Origin: Shewanella decolorationis S12
GTDB lineage: Bacteria; Pseudomonadota; Gammaproteobacteria; Enterobacterales; Shewanellaceae
Assembly (NCBI RefSeq): GCF_000485795.1
Contig: NZ_AXZL01000038.1
Span: 1 to 49,847, forward strand
DNA: 49,847 nt
Direction of reading: 5' to 3'
In this document: positions 42,270 to 49,847 of the stretch, piece by piece
Position numbering within the stretch: position 1 is the stretch's first letter
Layout of the letters: the number at the start of each line of letters is the position of its first letter
Notes under the pieces: generated by a model
Told to the model about the DNA's origin: nothing
Databases searched by the model: none
What the model saw: the letters and a program-made list of their open reading frames with translations, nothing else
Program-made: the position numbers and the translations under genes

Positions 42270-43595
42270 TCAGCGTTTTTCATCTGGCGTGGTTTCGACC
42301 TCTACCAGCAGTTGTTCCTTGTGTTTTAGCTGATATTTCCACAATTTATCGAGAGAGGCTTGGGTAAGTACGTGTTCCTGAGGTAAGAGAAGAATATGCT
42401 TAAGGTTGTAGAGATTTTGTTTCAATTTCATCCCTGGTTTGAGCGCACTGACTTCCAAACCTCGGCGCGCTTTATTGGCAATATCGACTTCTTCGGAGGC
42501 CACTAATACCGACAATGCTTTGACAATAGCCGGATCGTAATAACTGCCCTGATGGAGCTGAATTGCGTCGAAGGCTTCGGTCATTGTCATTTTGTTACCA
42601 TCGTAACGACCTTCTACATGTAACCAAAAATCCCTAGCGATGGCCAATATTCTTGATCCAAGAGGGATATCGGCCCCGGCTTTTTGTGCAGGCTCACCAC
42701 CGCCATTAAATCGTTCTAATTGGTTTGCAATGATAAGTGACATTTCACTTAAATGCAGAGCAGGGAGTAATATCTCTTCAGCGTGCAGAGGATGTTCATT
42801 GAACATACGACGTTCACGATTGTGGAGATCGGTATAAGCGGTTTCTGCGATTTTAGGAGGCAGGGCAATTTTACCAATCTCGGAAAATAAACCTGCTTTG
42901 GTAATAGTGTTCACTTGGTCGGAGGGTATTTTTAACGCGTTTGCTAGATATTCACAGGTTGCGCTAATTTTACGCGCGAGTTCACCACTGAGGGGGGGGT
43001 AGCTAACAATAATGTTATAAAGCACTTCTAAGGTTGCGGCTTCGTCTTTTTGCCTTTCGCTCGCTAAGTTTTTAAATTTTAATAGCGTTTGTTTCAGTTG
43101 TTCAGTTCTTTTTTGTACGGTTTCTTCTAAGGAGCTATTAAGTTCTTTCAACTGCTTGTTTTGTGCAGCGACTTTTGCTGTTAACTGTTTGTTTTGGCGT
43201 AGTAAATGGTAAAGTGCTAAACCTTCTTCAACGACTGTTAGCAACTCCTGATTATCCCAAGGCTTTTGTACGTATCGATGAATTTTTCCGAGGTTGATAG
43301 CTGAGACAGTGGAGGCAAGATCCGCATAACCTGTCATAAGGATCCGATAGGCATCGGGTTGGATAACGGCCGCTTTTGCGAGAAACTCCGCGCCGGTCAT
43401 GTTAGGCATACGCATATCGGTAATAATGACATTGACTCTGTGGTTCTGCATTAATTCCAGCGCTTTGGCACCGCTTTCTGCAAGCAATAATTGCACGTCT
43501 TTTGAGATAAAAAGCCGTTGTAGCGATTTTAAAATACTCGCTTCATCGTCCACACACAGAATCAGCGGGAGAGTGCTATCAGATGGGGTTGTCAT
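42270..43595 (-). CDS. hnoD: Response regulator with degenerate HD-GYP domain, HnoD-like
   Basis: This 441-aa protein has a REC domain with D60 in VIITDMRMPNMTG and the VQKPWD lysine, then a coil, then an HD-GYP-like domain (about residues 190-400). The catalytic signature is broken: the HD of the LHDIGK motif is SE (LFSEIGKI, 238-239), and HHE-x-GYP reads NQLERFNGGGEP (291-302). It should therefore not hydrolyse cyclic-di-GMP. HnoD of S. oneidensis is such a degenerate HD-GYP that restrains the EAL phosphodiesterase HnoB when unphosphorylated. It is divergent from the HTH-REC gene, as in that cluster. The start at 43595 has AGGTGA upstream. Confidence 0.88.
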   Translation of the reverse strand: MTTPSDSTLPLILCVDDEASILKSLQRLFISKDVQLLLAESGAKALELMQNHRVNVIITDMRMPNMTGAEFLAKAAVIQPDAYRILMTGYADLASTVSAINLGKIHRYVQKPWDNQELLTVVEEGLALYHLLRQNKQLTAKVAAQNKQLKELNSSLEETVQKRTEQLKQTLLKFKNLASERQKDEAATLEVLYNIIVSYPPLSGELARKISATCEYLANALKIPSDQVNTITKAGLFSEIGKIALPPKIAETAYTDLHNRERRMFNEHPLHAEEILLPALHLSEMSLIIANQLERFNGGGEPAQKAGADIPLGSRILAIARDFWLHVEGRYDGNKMTMTEAFDAIQLHQGSYYDPAIVKALSVLVASEEVDIANKARRGLEVSALKPGMKLKQNLYNLKHILLLPQEHVLTQASLDKLWKYQLKHKEQLLVEVETTPDEKR

Positions 43596-43687
43596 CAAGT
43601 CACCTATCACATTTGTCCTATTTGTCTTATAGATTAAAATTATGCTATAAGTGTTAACTAAGCAAGATTAAACATAGACACACCTGC
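43596..43687. promoter_or_regulatory. Divergent promoter region between hnoD-like and hnoC-like genes
   Basis: This 92-nt A+T-rich spacer must carry promoters for both divergent units. In S. oneidensis HnoC represses the network by binding DNA, so its operator is expected here. An imperfect TGTTAACT / TTAAACA pairing near 43651-43673 is a candidate; no single site is clear. Confidence 0.45.
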
Positions 43688-44266
43688 ATGAAAACGCTCA
43701 AGCCAAGTGATATCGCCCAATATTGTGATGTGCATCAACGTACTGTGAGTCGCTGGATTGCTAATGGTCAACTGAAAGGCCATAAGTTACCCGGGCGTGG
43801 AAATTATCGGGTCTTAGTTGAGGACTTTATCAACTTTCTGCATCAACAGAAGATGCCTATGCCAGAAGCATTTTTAGCTTCAAATAATAAAGAGTTGTCG
43901 GCTGCCAAAAAGTCTATCCTTATTATTGATGATGAGTTGTCGATGCGTAATGCGCTGAAGCGAGCTCTTCAATCAACGCCTTATACAATTTTATTTGCAC
44001 AGGATGGGTTTCAGGCTGGGGTTAAGATTATTGCCGAGAAGCCAGACTTAATTCTGCTCGATCTGTCTTTACCTGGATTAGATGGTTTTGAAGTCATTCA
44101 ATTTATTCGGCAGCGACAAGATTTGGCAACACTTAAAATCTTAGTATTGTCAGGGCTTTCATCGACTGAGCTTGTTGAATCAATTCGATTAGGTGCCGAT
44201 GATGCAATTGCAAAACCTTTTGATAATAAAGATCTGTTAAATAGGGTAAATATGCTATTAAGTTAG
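43688..44266 (+). CDS. hnoC: HTH-receiver transcriptional regulator, HnoC-like
   Basis: This 192-aa protein has an N-terminal excisionase/MerR-like helix-turn-helix (residues 1-55, SDIAQYCDVHQRTVSRWI) and a C-terminal receiver (about 75-190). The receiver has D81/D82, D125 (LILLDLSLPGLDG), S155 and K176. DNA-binding first and receiver second is unusual, as most response regulators have the reverse order, but it is the organisation described for HnoC, whose phosphorylation relieves repression of the hno genes. It is followed 8 nt later by the EAL gene. Confidence 0.87.
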   Translation: MKTLKPSDIAQYCDVHQRTVSRWIANGQLKGHKLPGRGNYRVLVEDFINFLHQQKMPMPEAFLASNNKELSAAKKSILIIDDELSMRNALKRALQSTPYTILFAQDGFQAGVKIIAEKPDLILLDLSLPGLDGFEVIQFIRQRQDLATLKILVLSGLSSTELVESIRLGADDAIAKPFDNKDLLNRVNMLLS

Positions 44267-44274
44267 GGGTTACA

Positions 44275-46251
44275 ATGGATAAGTCTTTATTGCTAGTGGA
44301 TGACGATGTAGGGATTATTAAGGCTCTTAGCCGCCTGTTGACTCGTTCTGGCTATACCGTAAAGACTGCCCAGAGTGGAGAAGAAGCTCTTAACGCTTTG
44401 CTCTCTTTCGACTGCAAAGTCGTGCTGACCGATTTTCGAATGCCCTATATGGATGGCGGGCAGTTACTCTCTAAAATTAAGCGTTTATACCCAGATATCG
44501 TTGCGCTAGTGCTCAGTGGTTACTCTGATTTTGAGTCTGTAAAGTCCTTACTTAATGCAGGAAGTGCCTATCGCTTTTTACAGAAACCTTGGGAAGATGA
44601 TGAGCTACTTGATGAAGTTGAAAATGCTTTTACTCACTATGCTAAGTGTTTGTTTCAACGCCAATCACAAAAAATGCTGTTAGCAAGTTCTGATGCTTTA
44701 GTTGAAATATCTTATCCTTCATTGATTAGTCAGGCCAATATCGCCGCAAGAAAGCTGTTAGGCGAAACCTTTGTTGAAGGGCGTTTATTGGATGACTTTT
44801 GGGTTGAAAGTGACCGTTCAAGGTTGCATGGGCAAGCACTGTCAATTGGGCAGAGTATGTCGATGCGTTTATTAAACCACACAGAGCTAGAAGTCACCTG
44901 CCGTTTAGCGGGGCCCTCAGGTGTGGTGTTGAGTTTCCATCCAGTGACCGATGGTGAGCTCCTTAATGCAGTATTTGAGCTTCCCTCTTTGATTAATTAT
45001 CAACAGCTTGTCTCGTTAATAGGTCAATATCTTAACGCCAGTCGCCCAATGGTCCTTGTGGTCATTAAGATCAGAAGTTTTGAGCTTTGGAGCCGCATGA
45101 TTGGTTATTCCGAAGCACAGCGAACCATTGAACGTATTGCATTACAGTTACGCAATACCATGGGCGAGAGTGGGCAACTCGCCTTACTTGCGAATGAGCA
45201 ATTTGTTCTTTGTTTACCTGATGTTGCGTCTGAAATGAATGCGTTACAAAAGGCCGCAGCCATTATCGACCCTGTCACTGGCCAAGCCGATGTGATGTTA
45301 TCTCAGCTCGATTATGCTGTAAGCTACTGTCTTATTCCGGATGATGGCGATGATCCTAGAACCGTTCTGAATAATTTATTACTCGGCAATATGATGATTG
45401 CTGAAGACGCAGTGCGTATGTTTATGCGTTACGATAAGCAAGCTGTTGAACGGAAAAAACACCAGATCTCGCTCAATCAAGCATTGTTTCATGCCGTAGA
45501 GCAAGGACAGTTATTCTTAAATTTTCAAGCAAAATTTGATGTTGCTGAATATGCCCTGTCCGGTTGCGAAGCACTAATTCGGTGGTCACATCCAGATTTT
45601 GGTATGGTTTCACCTTCGTTGTTTATTCCGCTGGCCGAGCAACATGGCCAAATGGTCGATATTGGTTACTGGGTTCTCAAAACGGCATTTATCACCGCTG
45701 CTAAATGGCATAGTCAGGGGGTTCAATTTGGCAAAATGGCGATAAATATTTCAGGTCGTCAGCTAATGGAACCTGATTTTATCCATTGGATTAAGCATCA
45801 TATTCAGCTTACTGGTGTTGAGCCCACACTCCTTGAATTTGAATTAACCGAAACATTTTTACTTAATAATCTTGATGATTGTGCAATTACGCTCAATGCT
45901 ATTGCCGAATTAGGGATAAGTATCGCGATTGATGACTTTGGTACGGGTTACTCCTCATTAAGCTATTTGAGTAAGTTACCTATCAATGTGCTGAAAATTG
46001 ATCGATCACTGATATTAGATATTGAAAGTAATTTGAATACTGAAAGCTTAGTCGCTAATGTGGTTAGATTAGCGCACGATCTTAATATGAAAGTTGTTGT
46101 AGAAGGGATTGAGACTTTGGACCAACTTAATATCGTGAAGTATTTAGGTTGCGATGTTATCCAAGGTTATTGCATTTCGAAACCTCAATTGGAAGAGGAC
46201 TATTTAGCGCTATTGACCTCCTTTGAAAGCCTTTCTGCGACAATGCCTTAG
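44275..46251 (+). CDS. hnoB: Response regulator with EAL phosphodiesterase domain, HnoB-like
   Basis: This 658-aa protein has REC (1-120; D53 in VLTDFRMPYMDG), a PAS-like linker, a degenerate GGDEF (about 240-385) and EAL (about 395-650). The EAL set is intact: CEALIRW (432-434), N491 in NISGRQL, ELTET, IDDFGTGYSS (552-561), K574 in LKIDRS and E610 in VEGIET. The GGDEF signature is LANEQF (305-310), so no cyclase activity is expected. It should hydrolyse cyclic-di-GMP, favouring motility over biofilm. AGGGG precedes the start. It lies between the HnoC-like and HDOD genes in one operon. Confidence 0.9.
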   Translation: MDKSLLLVDDDVGIIKALSRLLTRSGYTVKTAQSGEEALNALLSFDCKVVLTDFRMPYMDGGQLLSKIKRLYPDIVALVLSGYSDFESVKSLLNAGSAYRFLQKPWEDDELLDEVENAFTHYAKCLFQRQSQKMLLASSDALVEISYPSLISQANIAARKLLGETFVEGRLLDDFWVESDRSRLHGQALSIGQSMSMRLLNHTELEVTCRLAGPSGVVLSFHPVTDGELLNAVFELPSLINYQQLVSLIGQYLNASRPMVLVVIKIRSFELWSRMIGYSEAQRTIERIALQLRNTMGESGQLALLANEQFVLCLPDVASEMNALQKAAAIIDPVTGQADVMLSQLDYAVSYCLIPDDGDDPRTVLNNLLLGNMMIAEDAVRMFMRYDKQAVERKKHQISLNQALFHAVEQGQLFLNFQAKFDVAEYALSGCEALIRWSHPDFGMVSPSLFIPLAEQHGQMVDIGYWVLKTAFITAAKWHSQGVQFGKMAINISGRQLMEPDFIHWIKHHIQLTGVEPTLLEFELTETFLLNNLDDCAITLNAIAELGISIAIDDFGTGYSSLSYLSKLPINVLKIDRSLILDIESNLNTESLVANVVRLAHDLNMKVVVEGIETLDQLNIVKYLGCDVIQGYCISKPQLEEDYLALLTSFESLSATMP

Positions 46252-46260
46252 GAGAGAACC

Positions 46261-47373
46261 ATGTTCAATGTACTCTTTGTTGATGACGACAGTTTTATGC
46301 TTAGAGCGCTGTTAAGGCTTGCGAAGCGGTTGAGACCTGAATGGCAGTTTTGGGTTGAGGAAGATGGGGTAAATTGGGCCAAATCAATCCCTCAACATAT
46401 TAAGCTCGATCTGATTGTTTGTGATTACTTAATGCCCGAAATCAACGGAGATGCAGTACTTTTAGAGGCATCAACGCATTATCCTGGCGCGATTAGAGCA
46501 CTGCTGACAGGAGACACAACCGAGGAAGTGGTGTGTAAAGCGGGTAAAGCGGCTCATTTTGTGTTGAGCAAGCCGTTTAATGAACAGGATATAGTGCAAC
46601 TTTTAACTTGTGTTGAGAGAACACATAAACTCCCCTTTACCAATGATGTTAGGGCGATGTTAGGAGCGAGTGCGTTATTGCTTCCATTGCCGGATATCGT
46701 GCAGCAAGTCAGAAAAGTGCTTAAAGATGAACAGTCACAAGCGGCTGATATTGTGGATCTTGTTGCTCACGAACCTTTAATCACTGCCAAACTTTTGCAG
46801 TTGGCAAATTCAGCTTTTCTCGGCTTTAGCCGAACGACGCTCTCAATTGAAGAAGCCATTAAACGCTTAGGGGTAGATTTAACCTGTGCGATCATAACTT
46901 CAATTGCAGTAGAACAATCGGCAACCTCTATCATAGATAAAGCAACCCAAGTAAATATTAATGAACATGCCTATCAGTTGGCGCTAAACGCACAAAAAAT
47001 TGCCAGCAAATTGAGTTTGCATAAAGGTCTTCAAGAAGAGCTATTTATTGCTGCGTTAATGTCGGCAATAGGGGAGTTGATCGTATCATCGCGAACATGG
47101 CAGAGTTTATTTGCGTCACAAGTCGGTGACTGGCCTGCGAGAAAATTAATTGTCGCTATTTCTGCCTACCTATTAACACTATGGGGTTATAGTGAGTCTC
47201 TGTGCGATATCATTTTATCGAGTGCAGAACCTGAGCTGACTGATTCAGAACATAATCTTGCTTTATTACTTTGTTTAGCAAACTATGCGACAAAATTTCA
47301 TGGCAAGATCCCCGAAGAAATATTGCAAAAACTGCCCGATGAGCAAATAAAGCAAAAACTTGCCGCTCTTTAG
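46261..47373 (+). CDS. Receiver-HDOD domain protein
   Basis: This 370-aa protein has a receiver (1-115; D55 in DLIVCDYLMPEINGD, the LSKPFN lysine) and an HDOD domain (about 135-330; EPLITAKLLQLANSAFLGF, IEEAIKRLGVDL). HDOD domains resemble HD-GYP folds without the catalytic residues and usually act by protein contacts. It starts 9 nt after the EAL gene with GGAGAG, so it is co-transcribed with the hnoC/hnoB-like genes. No function is reported to me for this neighbour in the H-NOX network; a shared-signal output is inferred. Confidence 0.88.
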   Translation: MFNVLFVDDDSFMLRALLRLAKRLRPEWQFWVEEDGVNWAKSIPQHIKLDLIVCDYLMPEINGDAVLLEASTHYPGAIRALLTGDTTEEVVCKAGKAAHFVLSKPFNEQDIVQLLTCVERTHKLPFTNDVRAMLGASALLLPLPDIVQQVRKVLKDEQSQAADIVDLVAHEPLITAKLLQLANSAFLGFSRTTLSIEEAIKRLGVDLTCAIITSIAVEQSATSIIDKATQVNINEHAYQLALNAQKIASKLSLHKGLQEELFIAALMSAIGELIVSSRTWQSLFASQVGDWPARKLIVAISAYLLTLWGYSESLCDIILSSAEPELTDSEHNLALLLCLANYATKFHGKIPEEILQKLPDEQIKQKLAAL

Positions 47374-47642
47374 CCAAGGTTAAGAATACTAGATGTTAAA
47401 GTGACAGCCTTAAACCCTCTCGTTATCCAGCCATTAGCAACATGGCTATGTTGCCGTGTGTCTAAGATCACTACCATTAACAATTTGTCTATCGTTTGAG
47501 CGTATCACCTAGATACGAAATTTTTTGTAAAAGCACGCATTATTAGCTGCTATGGTTATCACCAATAGTTCATTTTTCAGTATGAAAAAAGCGTGTTAGC
47601 TTGGTTAATATTCACCACTCCATGCCAACGAAAGGAAGTTTT
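47374..47642. other. Intergenic region before the antiporter gene
   Basis: No gene is visible in 269 nt. Promoter and leader of the antiporter gene are expected; a GGAAG ribosome binding site lies before 47643. I see no terminator hairpin for the upstream operon. Confidence 0.4.
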
Positions 47643-49649
47643 ATGGTTGAAAAAATCACTGGGATGTTAGCACTGATTGGGGTGCTTTCGTTATTTTGTC
47701 AATGGGTTGGTTGGAAGCTTAGGTTACCTGCAATTTTACCCTTATTACTCTGTGGTTTGCTGTTAGGCCCTGCATTTGGGGTACTCAATCCCGATGAAAT
47801 CTTCGGGGATTTGCTGTTTCCTATCATTTCACTCGGTGTTGCCGTGATCCTGTTTGAGGGCGCATTGACCCTCAATTTTAAGGAGATAAAAGATCATGGT
47901 CGCATGGTGACTCACTTAGTGAGCATTGGCATGGTGATCACCTGGGGCTGCATCAGTGTCGCAACCTTTTACTTGCTAGATTTTAGCTGGGAGGTCGCAC
48001 TGTTATTTGGCGCCCTCGTGGTGGTTACGGGCCCGACCGTGATTGTACCTATGCTGCGCAGCGTGCGGCCTAAGTCGCAACTGGCGAGTATTTTACGCTG
48101 GGAAGGGATTGTGATTGATCCCATTGGTGCGCTGCTGGCGGTATTAGTGTTTGAATACATTACTGTATCTGGCGATCAAACCAGCCATGTACTTTATGCA
48201 CTAGGTTCTATGCTCACGCTTGGCTTAGGTTTAGGCGCAGCGTCAGGTTACTTAATTGGCCAAGTGATCCGCCGCAATTTATTGCCGCATTATTTACGAA
48301 ATACCGCAGTATTAACCCTAATGCTGGGGATTTTTGTCGGCTCCAACCTATTGCAGGAAGAGTCCGGATTACTCACAGTGACTGTGATGGGGATTTGGCT
48401 GGCGAATATGCGCGGTGTAGATATTGCTGAAATCCTCGAATTTAAAGAGACATTGACAGTTCTTTTGATCTCCGCCTTATTTATTCTGTTAGCCGCCAGA
48501 CTCGACTCGAATGCCATGATGGATTTAGGTTGGGGCGGGATAGGTGTGCTCGCTGTGACTATGCTAGTTGCACGGCCACTCAGTATTTGGGTATCAGGCA
48601 TTGGGACGTCACTCTCAAAGGCCGATAAGTGGTTCCTATGTTGGATTGCGCCGCGGGGGATTGTGGCGGCGGCCGTATCTTCCTTATTCGCCATTAAGTT
48701 AGAGGCGAATAATGTGCAGGGCGCCGATGCCATTGTACCCTTGGTGTTTTTAATTATTATCGGCACAGTGGTTATCCAAAGTTTAACCGCGGGCCGCTGG
48801 GCGAAATACCTTGGGGTGACCTCGGGGTCGGCGCAAGGATTATTAATTTTCGGCGCCTCCAAGTTCTCCCGCGAACTAGCAAAAATCTTGAAGGCCAAAG
48901 ATATCAAAGTGCTGCTGGCCGACAGCAACTGGGATAACATTCGCCTCGCGCGGATGGACAATATTCAGGTCTATTTTGGTAATCCTGCCTCAGAACATGC
49001 TGAAACCTATATGGATTTAACCGGGATTGGCCGAGTGCTGATCATGTCGCCTTATAAGCAGTTAAACCCGCTGGTGACCTTTTATTTTCAAGATGTGCTA
49101 GGTTCTAAAAAGGTCTTTGGCCTTAACAATGCCGAGCAGGGCAGTGCGCGCCACCAATTGTCCGAATCCTATAAACAGCGGCTATGTTTGTTTGGTGATG
49201 CGGTGTCCTACGCCAAAATTGCTAGTCAAATGGCGAAAGGGGCGCAGCTTAAAGTCACTAACTTAACTGAAAACTTCACCTTTGAGCATTTCCGCAAACG
49301 TTATGGCGAAACCGCATTGCCGTTAGTGTATTTGACCAAAGAAGGCAAAGTCGTGATTGTGTCAGGCAATGATACCCAATTCCCCAATGGTATAGAGTTA
49401 ATCAGCCTATTGCCCGTTGAAGCGCTTGAAGAAGCGAAAATCCAACAGGCGATTGCTGAGCAAGAGGCGATAGCTGCACAGGCAAAAGCGGCGGAAGAAG
49501 CGGCCCTAGCGAAAGCCAAGGCCGAGGAAGAAGCTGAGCGTCAACGACTTGAGCAGCAAGCGAAAACTAAGGATGAAGAGCCATCACAACCCGAGGTTGA
49601 AGCACAAGATAACATCAATACCTCGGATGAAACCTTGGCGAAGGGATAA
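47643..49649 (+). CDS. CPA1-type cation/proton antiporter with RCK-like domain and charged tail
   Basis: This 668-aa inner-membrane antiporter has about 12 hydrophobic segments in residues 1-395. The core motif GPTVIVPMLRSVRPKSQLASI followed by EGIVIDPIGA fits an NhaP-type Na+ or K+/H+ exchanger. Residues about 400-500 form a Rossmann-like RCK/TrkA-N domain (GLLIFGASKFSRELAKILKA). The tail after about residue 590 is an Ala/Glu/Lys-rich coiled coil. The start at 47643 follows AAAGGAAG; the frame from 47601 is not supported. It may serve pH or ion homeostasis with nucleotide gating. Monocistronic with a clear terminator. Confidence 0.9.
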   Translation: MVEKITGMLALIGVLSLFCQWVGWKLRLPAILPLLLCGLLLGPAFGVLNPDEIFGDLLFPIISLGVAVILFEGALTLNFKEIKDHGRMVTHLVSIGMVITWGCISVATFYLLDFSWEVALLFGALVVVTGPTVIVPMLRSVRPKSQLASILRWEGIVIDPIGALLAVLVFEYITVSGDQTSHVLYALGSMLTLGLGLGAASGYLIGQVIRRNLLPHYLRNTAVLTLMLGIFVGSNLLQEESGLLTVTVMGIWLANMRGVDIAEILEFKETLTVLLISALFILLAARLDSNAMMDLGWGGIGVLAVTMLVARPLSIWVSGIGTSLSKADKWFLCWIAPRGIVAAAVSSLFAIKLEANNVQGADAIVPLVFLIIIGTVVIQSLTAGRWAKYLGVTSGSAQGLLIFGASKFSRELAKILKAKDIKVLLADSNWDNIRLARMDNIQVYFGNPASEHAETYMDLTGIGRVLIMSPYKQLNPLVTFYFQDVLGSKKVFGLNNAEQGSARHQLSESYKQRLCLFGDAVSYAKIASQMAKGAQLKVTNLTENFTFEHFRKRYGETALPLVYLTKEGKVVIVSGNDTQFPNGIELISLLPVEALEEAKIQQAIAEQEAIAAQAKAAEEAALAKAKAEEEAERQRLEQQAKTKDEEPSQPEVEAQDNINTSDETLAKG

Positions 49650-49717
49650 TGGACAAGGTCAAGGCTAAGAAGAGCTTGGCAATTGCGAAGAGATAAGCCT
49701 GTTAAGTGAGAAAATAA

Positions 49718-49745
49718 AAAAGGCACTACACAGGTAGTGCCTTTT
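49718..49745 (+). terminator. Rho-independent terminator after the antiporter gene
   Basis: The 12-bp stem AAAAGGCACTAC / GTAGTGCCTTTT has an ACAG tetraloop and ends 11 nt before the start of the insertion sequence. Confidence 0.9.
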
Positions 49746-49755
49746 GTCTAATTAG

Positions 49756-49847
49756 TGACCAGTCCTAAATAGCGTTGACACTTTTCAAACTCATTTTGGA
49801 GAGTGTAATGACTTCAACAATTAAACGAACTCAACGCGATTATTCCC
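49756..49847 (+). mobile_element. Left end of an insertion sequence (IS3-like), cut by the window edge
   Basis: The stretch from TGACCAGTCC looks like the outer end of an IS3-family element: a terminal repeat region beginning with TG, a short leader, then GGAG and an ATG that opens a basic orfA-type N-terminus. The other end is outside the window, so the assignment rests on these features and position alone. It lies just after the antiporter terminator. Confidence 0.5.
49808..49847 (+). CDS. Partial transposase orfA N-terminus (truncated by window end)
   Basis: Only 13 codons are visible: MTSTIKRTQRDYS. The basic start followed by a tyrosine resembles the first helix of IS3-family orfA proteins, and GGAG lies 6 nt upstream. 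The rest of the gene is beyond the window, so the call is tentative. Confidence 0.5.
   Translation, partial: MTSTIKRTQRDYS

Noticed and set aside
47601..47642. Longer N-terminus for the antiporter
   Set aside because: The extra 14 residues are not hydrophobic or family-like, and AAAGGAAG is placed for the ATG at 47643.
48290..48961. 223-codon minus-strand frame inside the antiporter gene
   Set aside because: It is fully antisense to a well-supported membrane protein gene and lacks domain features and a ribosome binding site.

Overview
The window looks like a chromosomal segment of a Shewanella-type marine gammaproteobacterium. The reasons are the gene order (ycgN, ycgL, minCDE, rnd, fadD; gloB, methyltransferase, rnhA, dnaQ), a TIGR03503-type gene after dnaQ, and a block that closely matches the H-NOX-linked hnoD/hnoC/hnoB cluster described in Shewanella oneidensis. 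No rRNA, prophage or CRISPR array is visible. All calls come from reading the sequence; no database search was run.

Layout. 1-2.2 kb: an IS91-family element (HUH transposase plus tyrosine recombinase, minus strand). 2.5-9.8 kb: housekeeping and redox genes: an orphan hypothetical, the YlqF GTPase, a 2-oxoglutarate/Fe(II) oxygenase, a fused MsrB-MsrA, hemB, tsaB and an M50-like membrane protein. 9.9-18.5 kb: an exported methyltransferase-like protein, an alpha/beta hydrolase, fadD, rnd, minCDE, ycgL, a lytic transglycosylase homologue lacking its usual catalytic glutamate, and ycgN. 18.7-28.3 kb: ppiB, rhlE, a DUF885 lipoprotein, an RraA-like gene in an operon with an AsmA-family gene and a BsuPI-like gene, and mltD. 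28.6-34.1 kb: gloB, methyltransferase, lysR-type regulator, rnhA<>dnaQ and the TIGR03503 gene. 34.2-34.9 kb: two identical tRNA-Asp genes with promoter and terminator, then four GTGAC repeats and a 283-bp hairpin-rich element with terminal inverted repeats (probable MITE).

35.3-47.4 kb is a dense signalling block of nine consecutive genes: CheY-like receiver, CheC-like phosphatase, soluble histidine kinase, a membrane hybrid kinase (dCache-HisKA-REC-Hpt), a GAF-like histidine kinase, REC plus degenerate HD-GYP (HnoD-like), HTH-REC (HnoC-like), REC-degenerate GGDEF-EAL (HnoB-like) and REC-HDOD. The kinase genes look clearly more A+T-rich than the rest of the window. In the described network, kinase input sets phosphorylation of the EAL phosphodiesterase, its HD-GYP-like partner and the HTH repressor, and so controls cyclic-di-GMP. 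No H-NOX gene lies in this window, so the three kinases here and the CheC-like phosphatase are candidates for additional inputs and a reset arm.

47.6-49.6 kb: a CPA1-type cation/proton antiporter with a C-terminal nucleotide-binding (RCK-like) domain and a charged coiled tail. After its terminator the window ends inside the left end of a second insertion sequence with the start of a transposase orfA.
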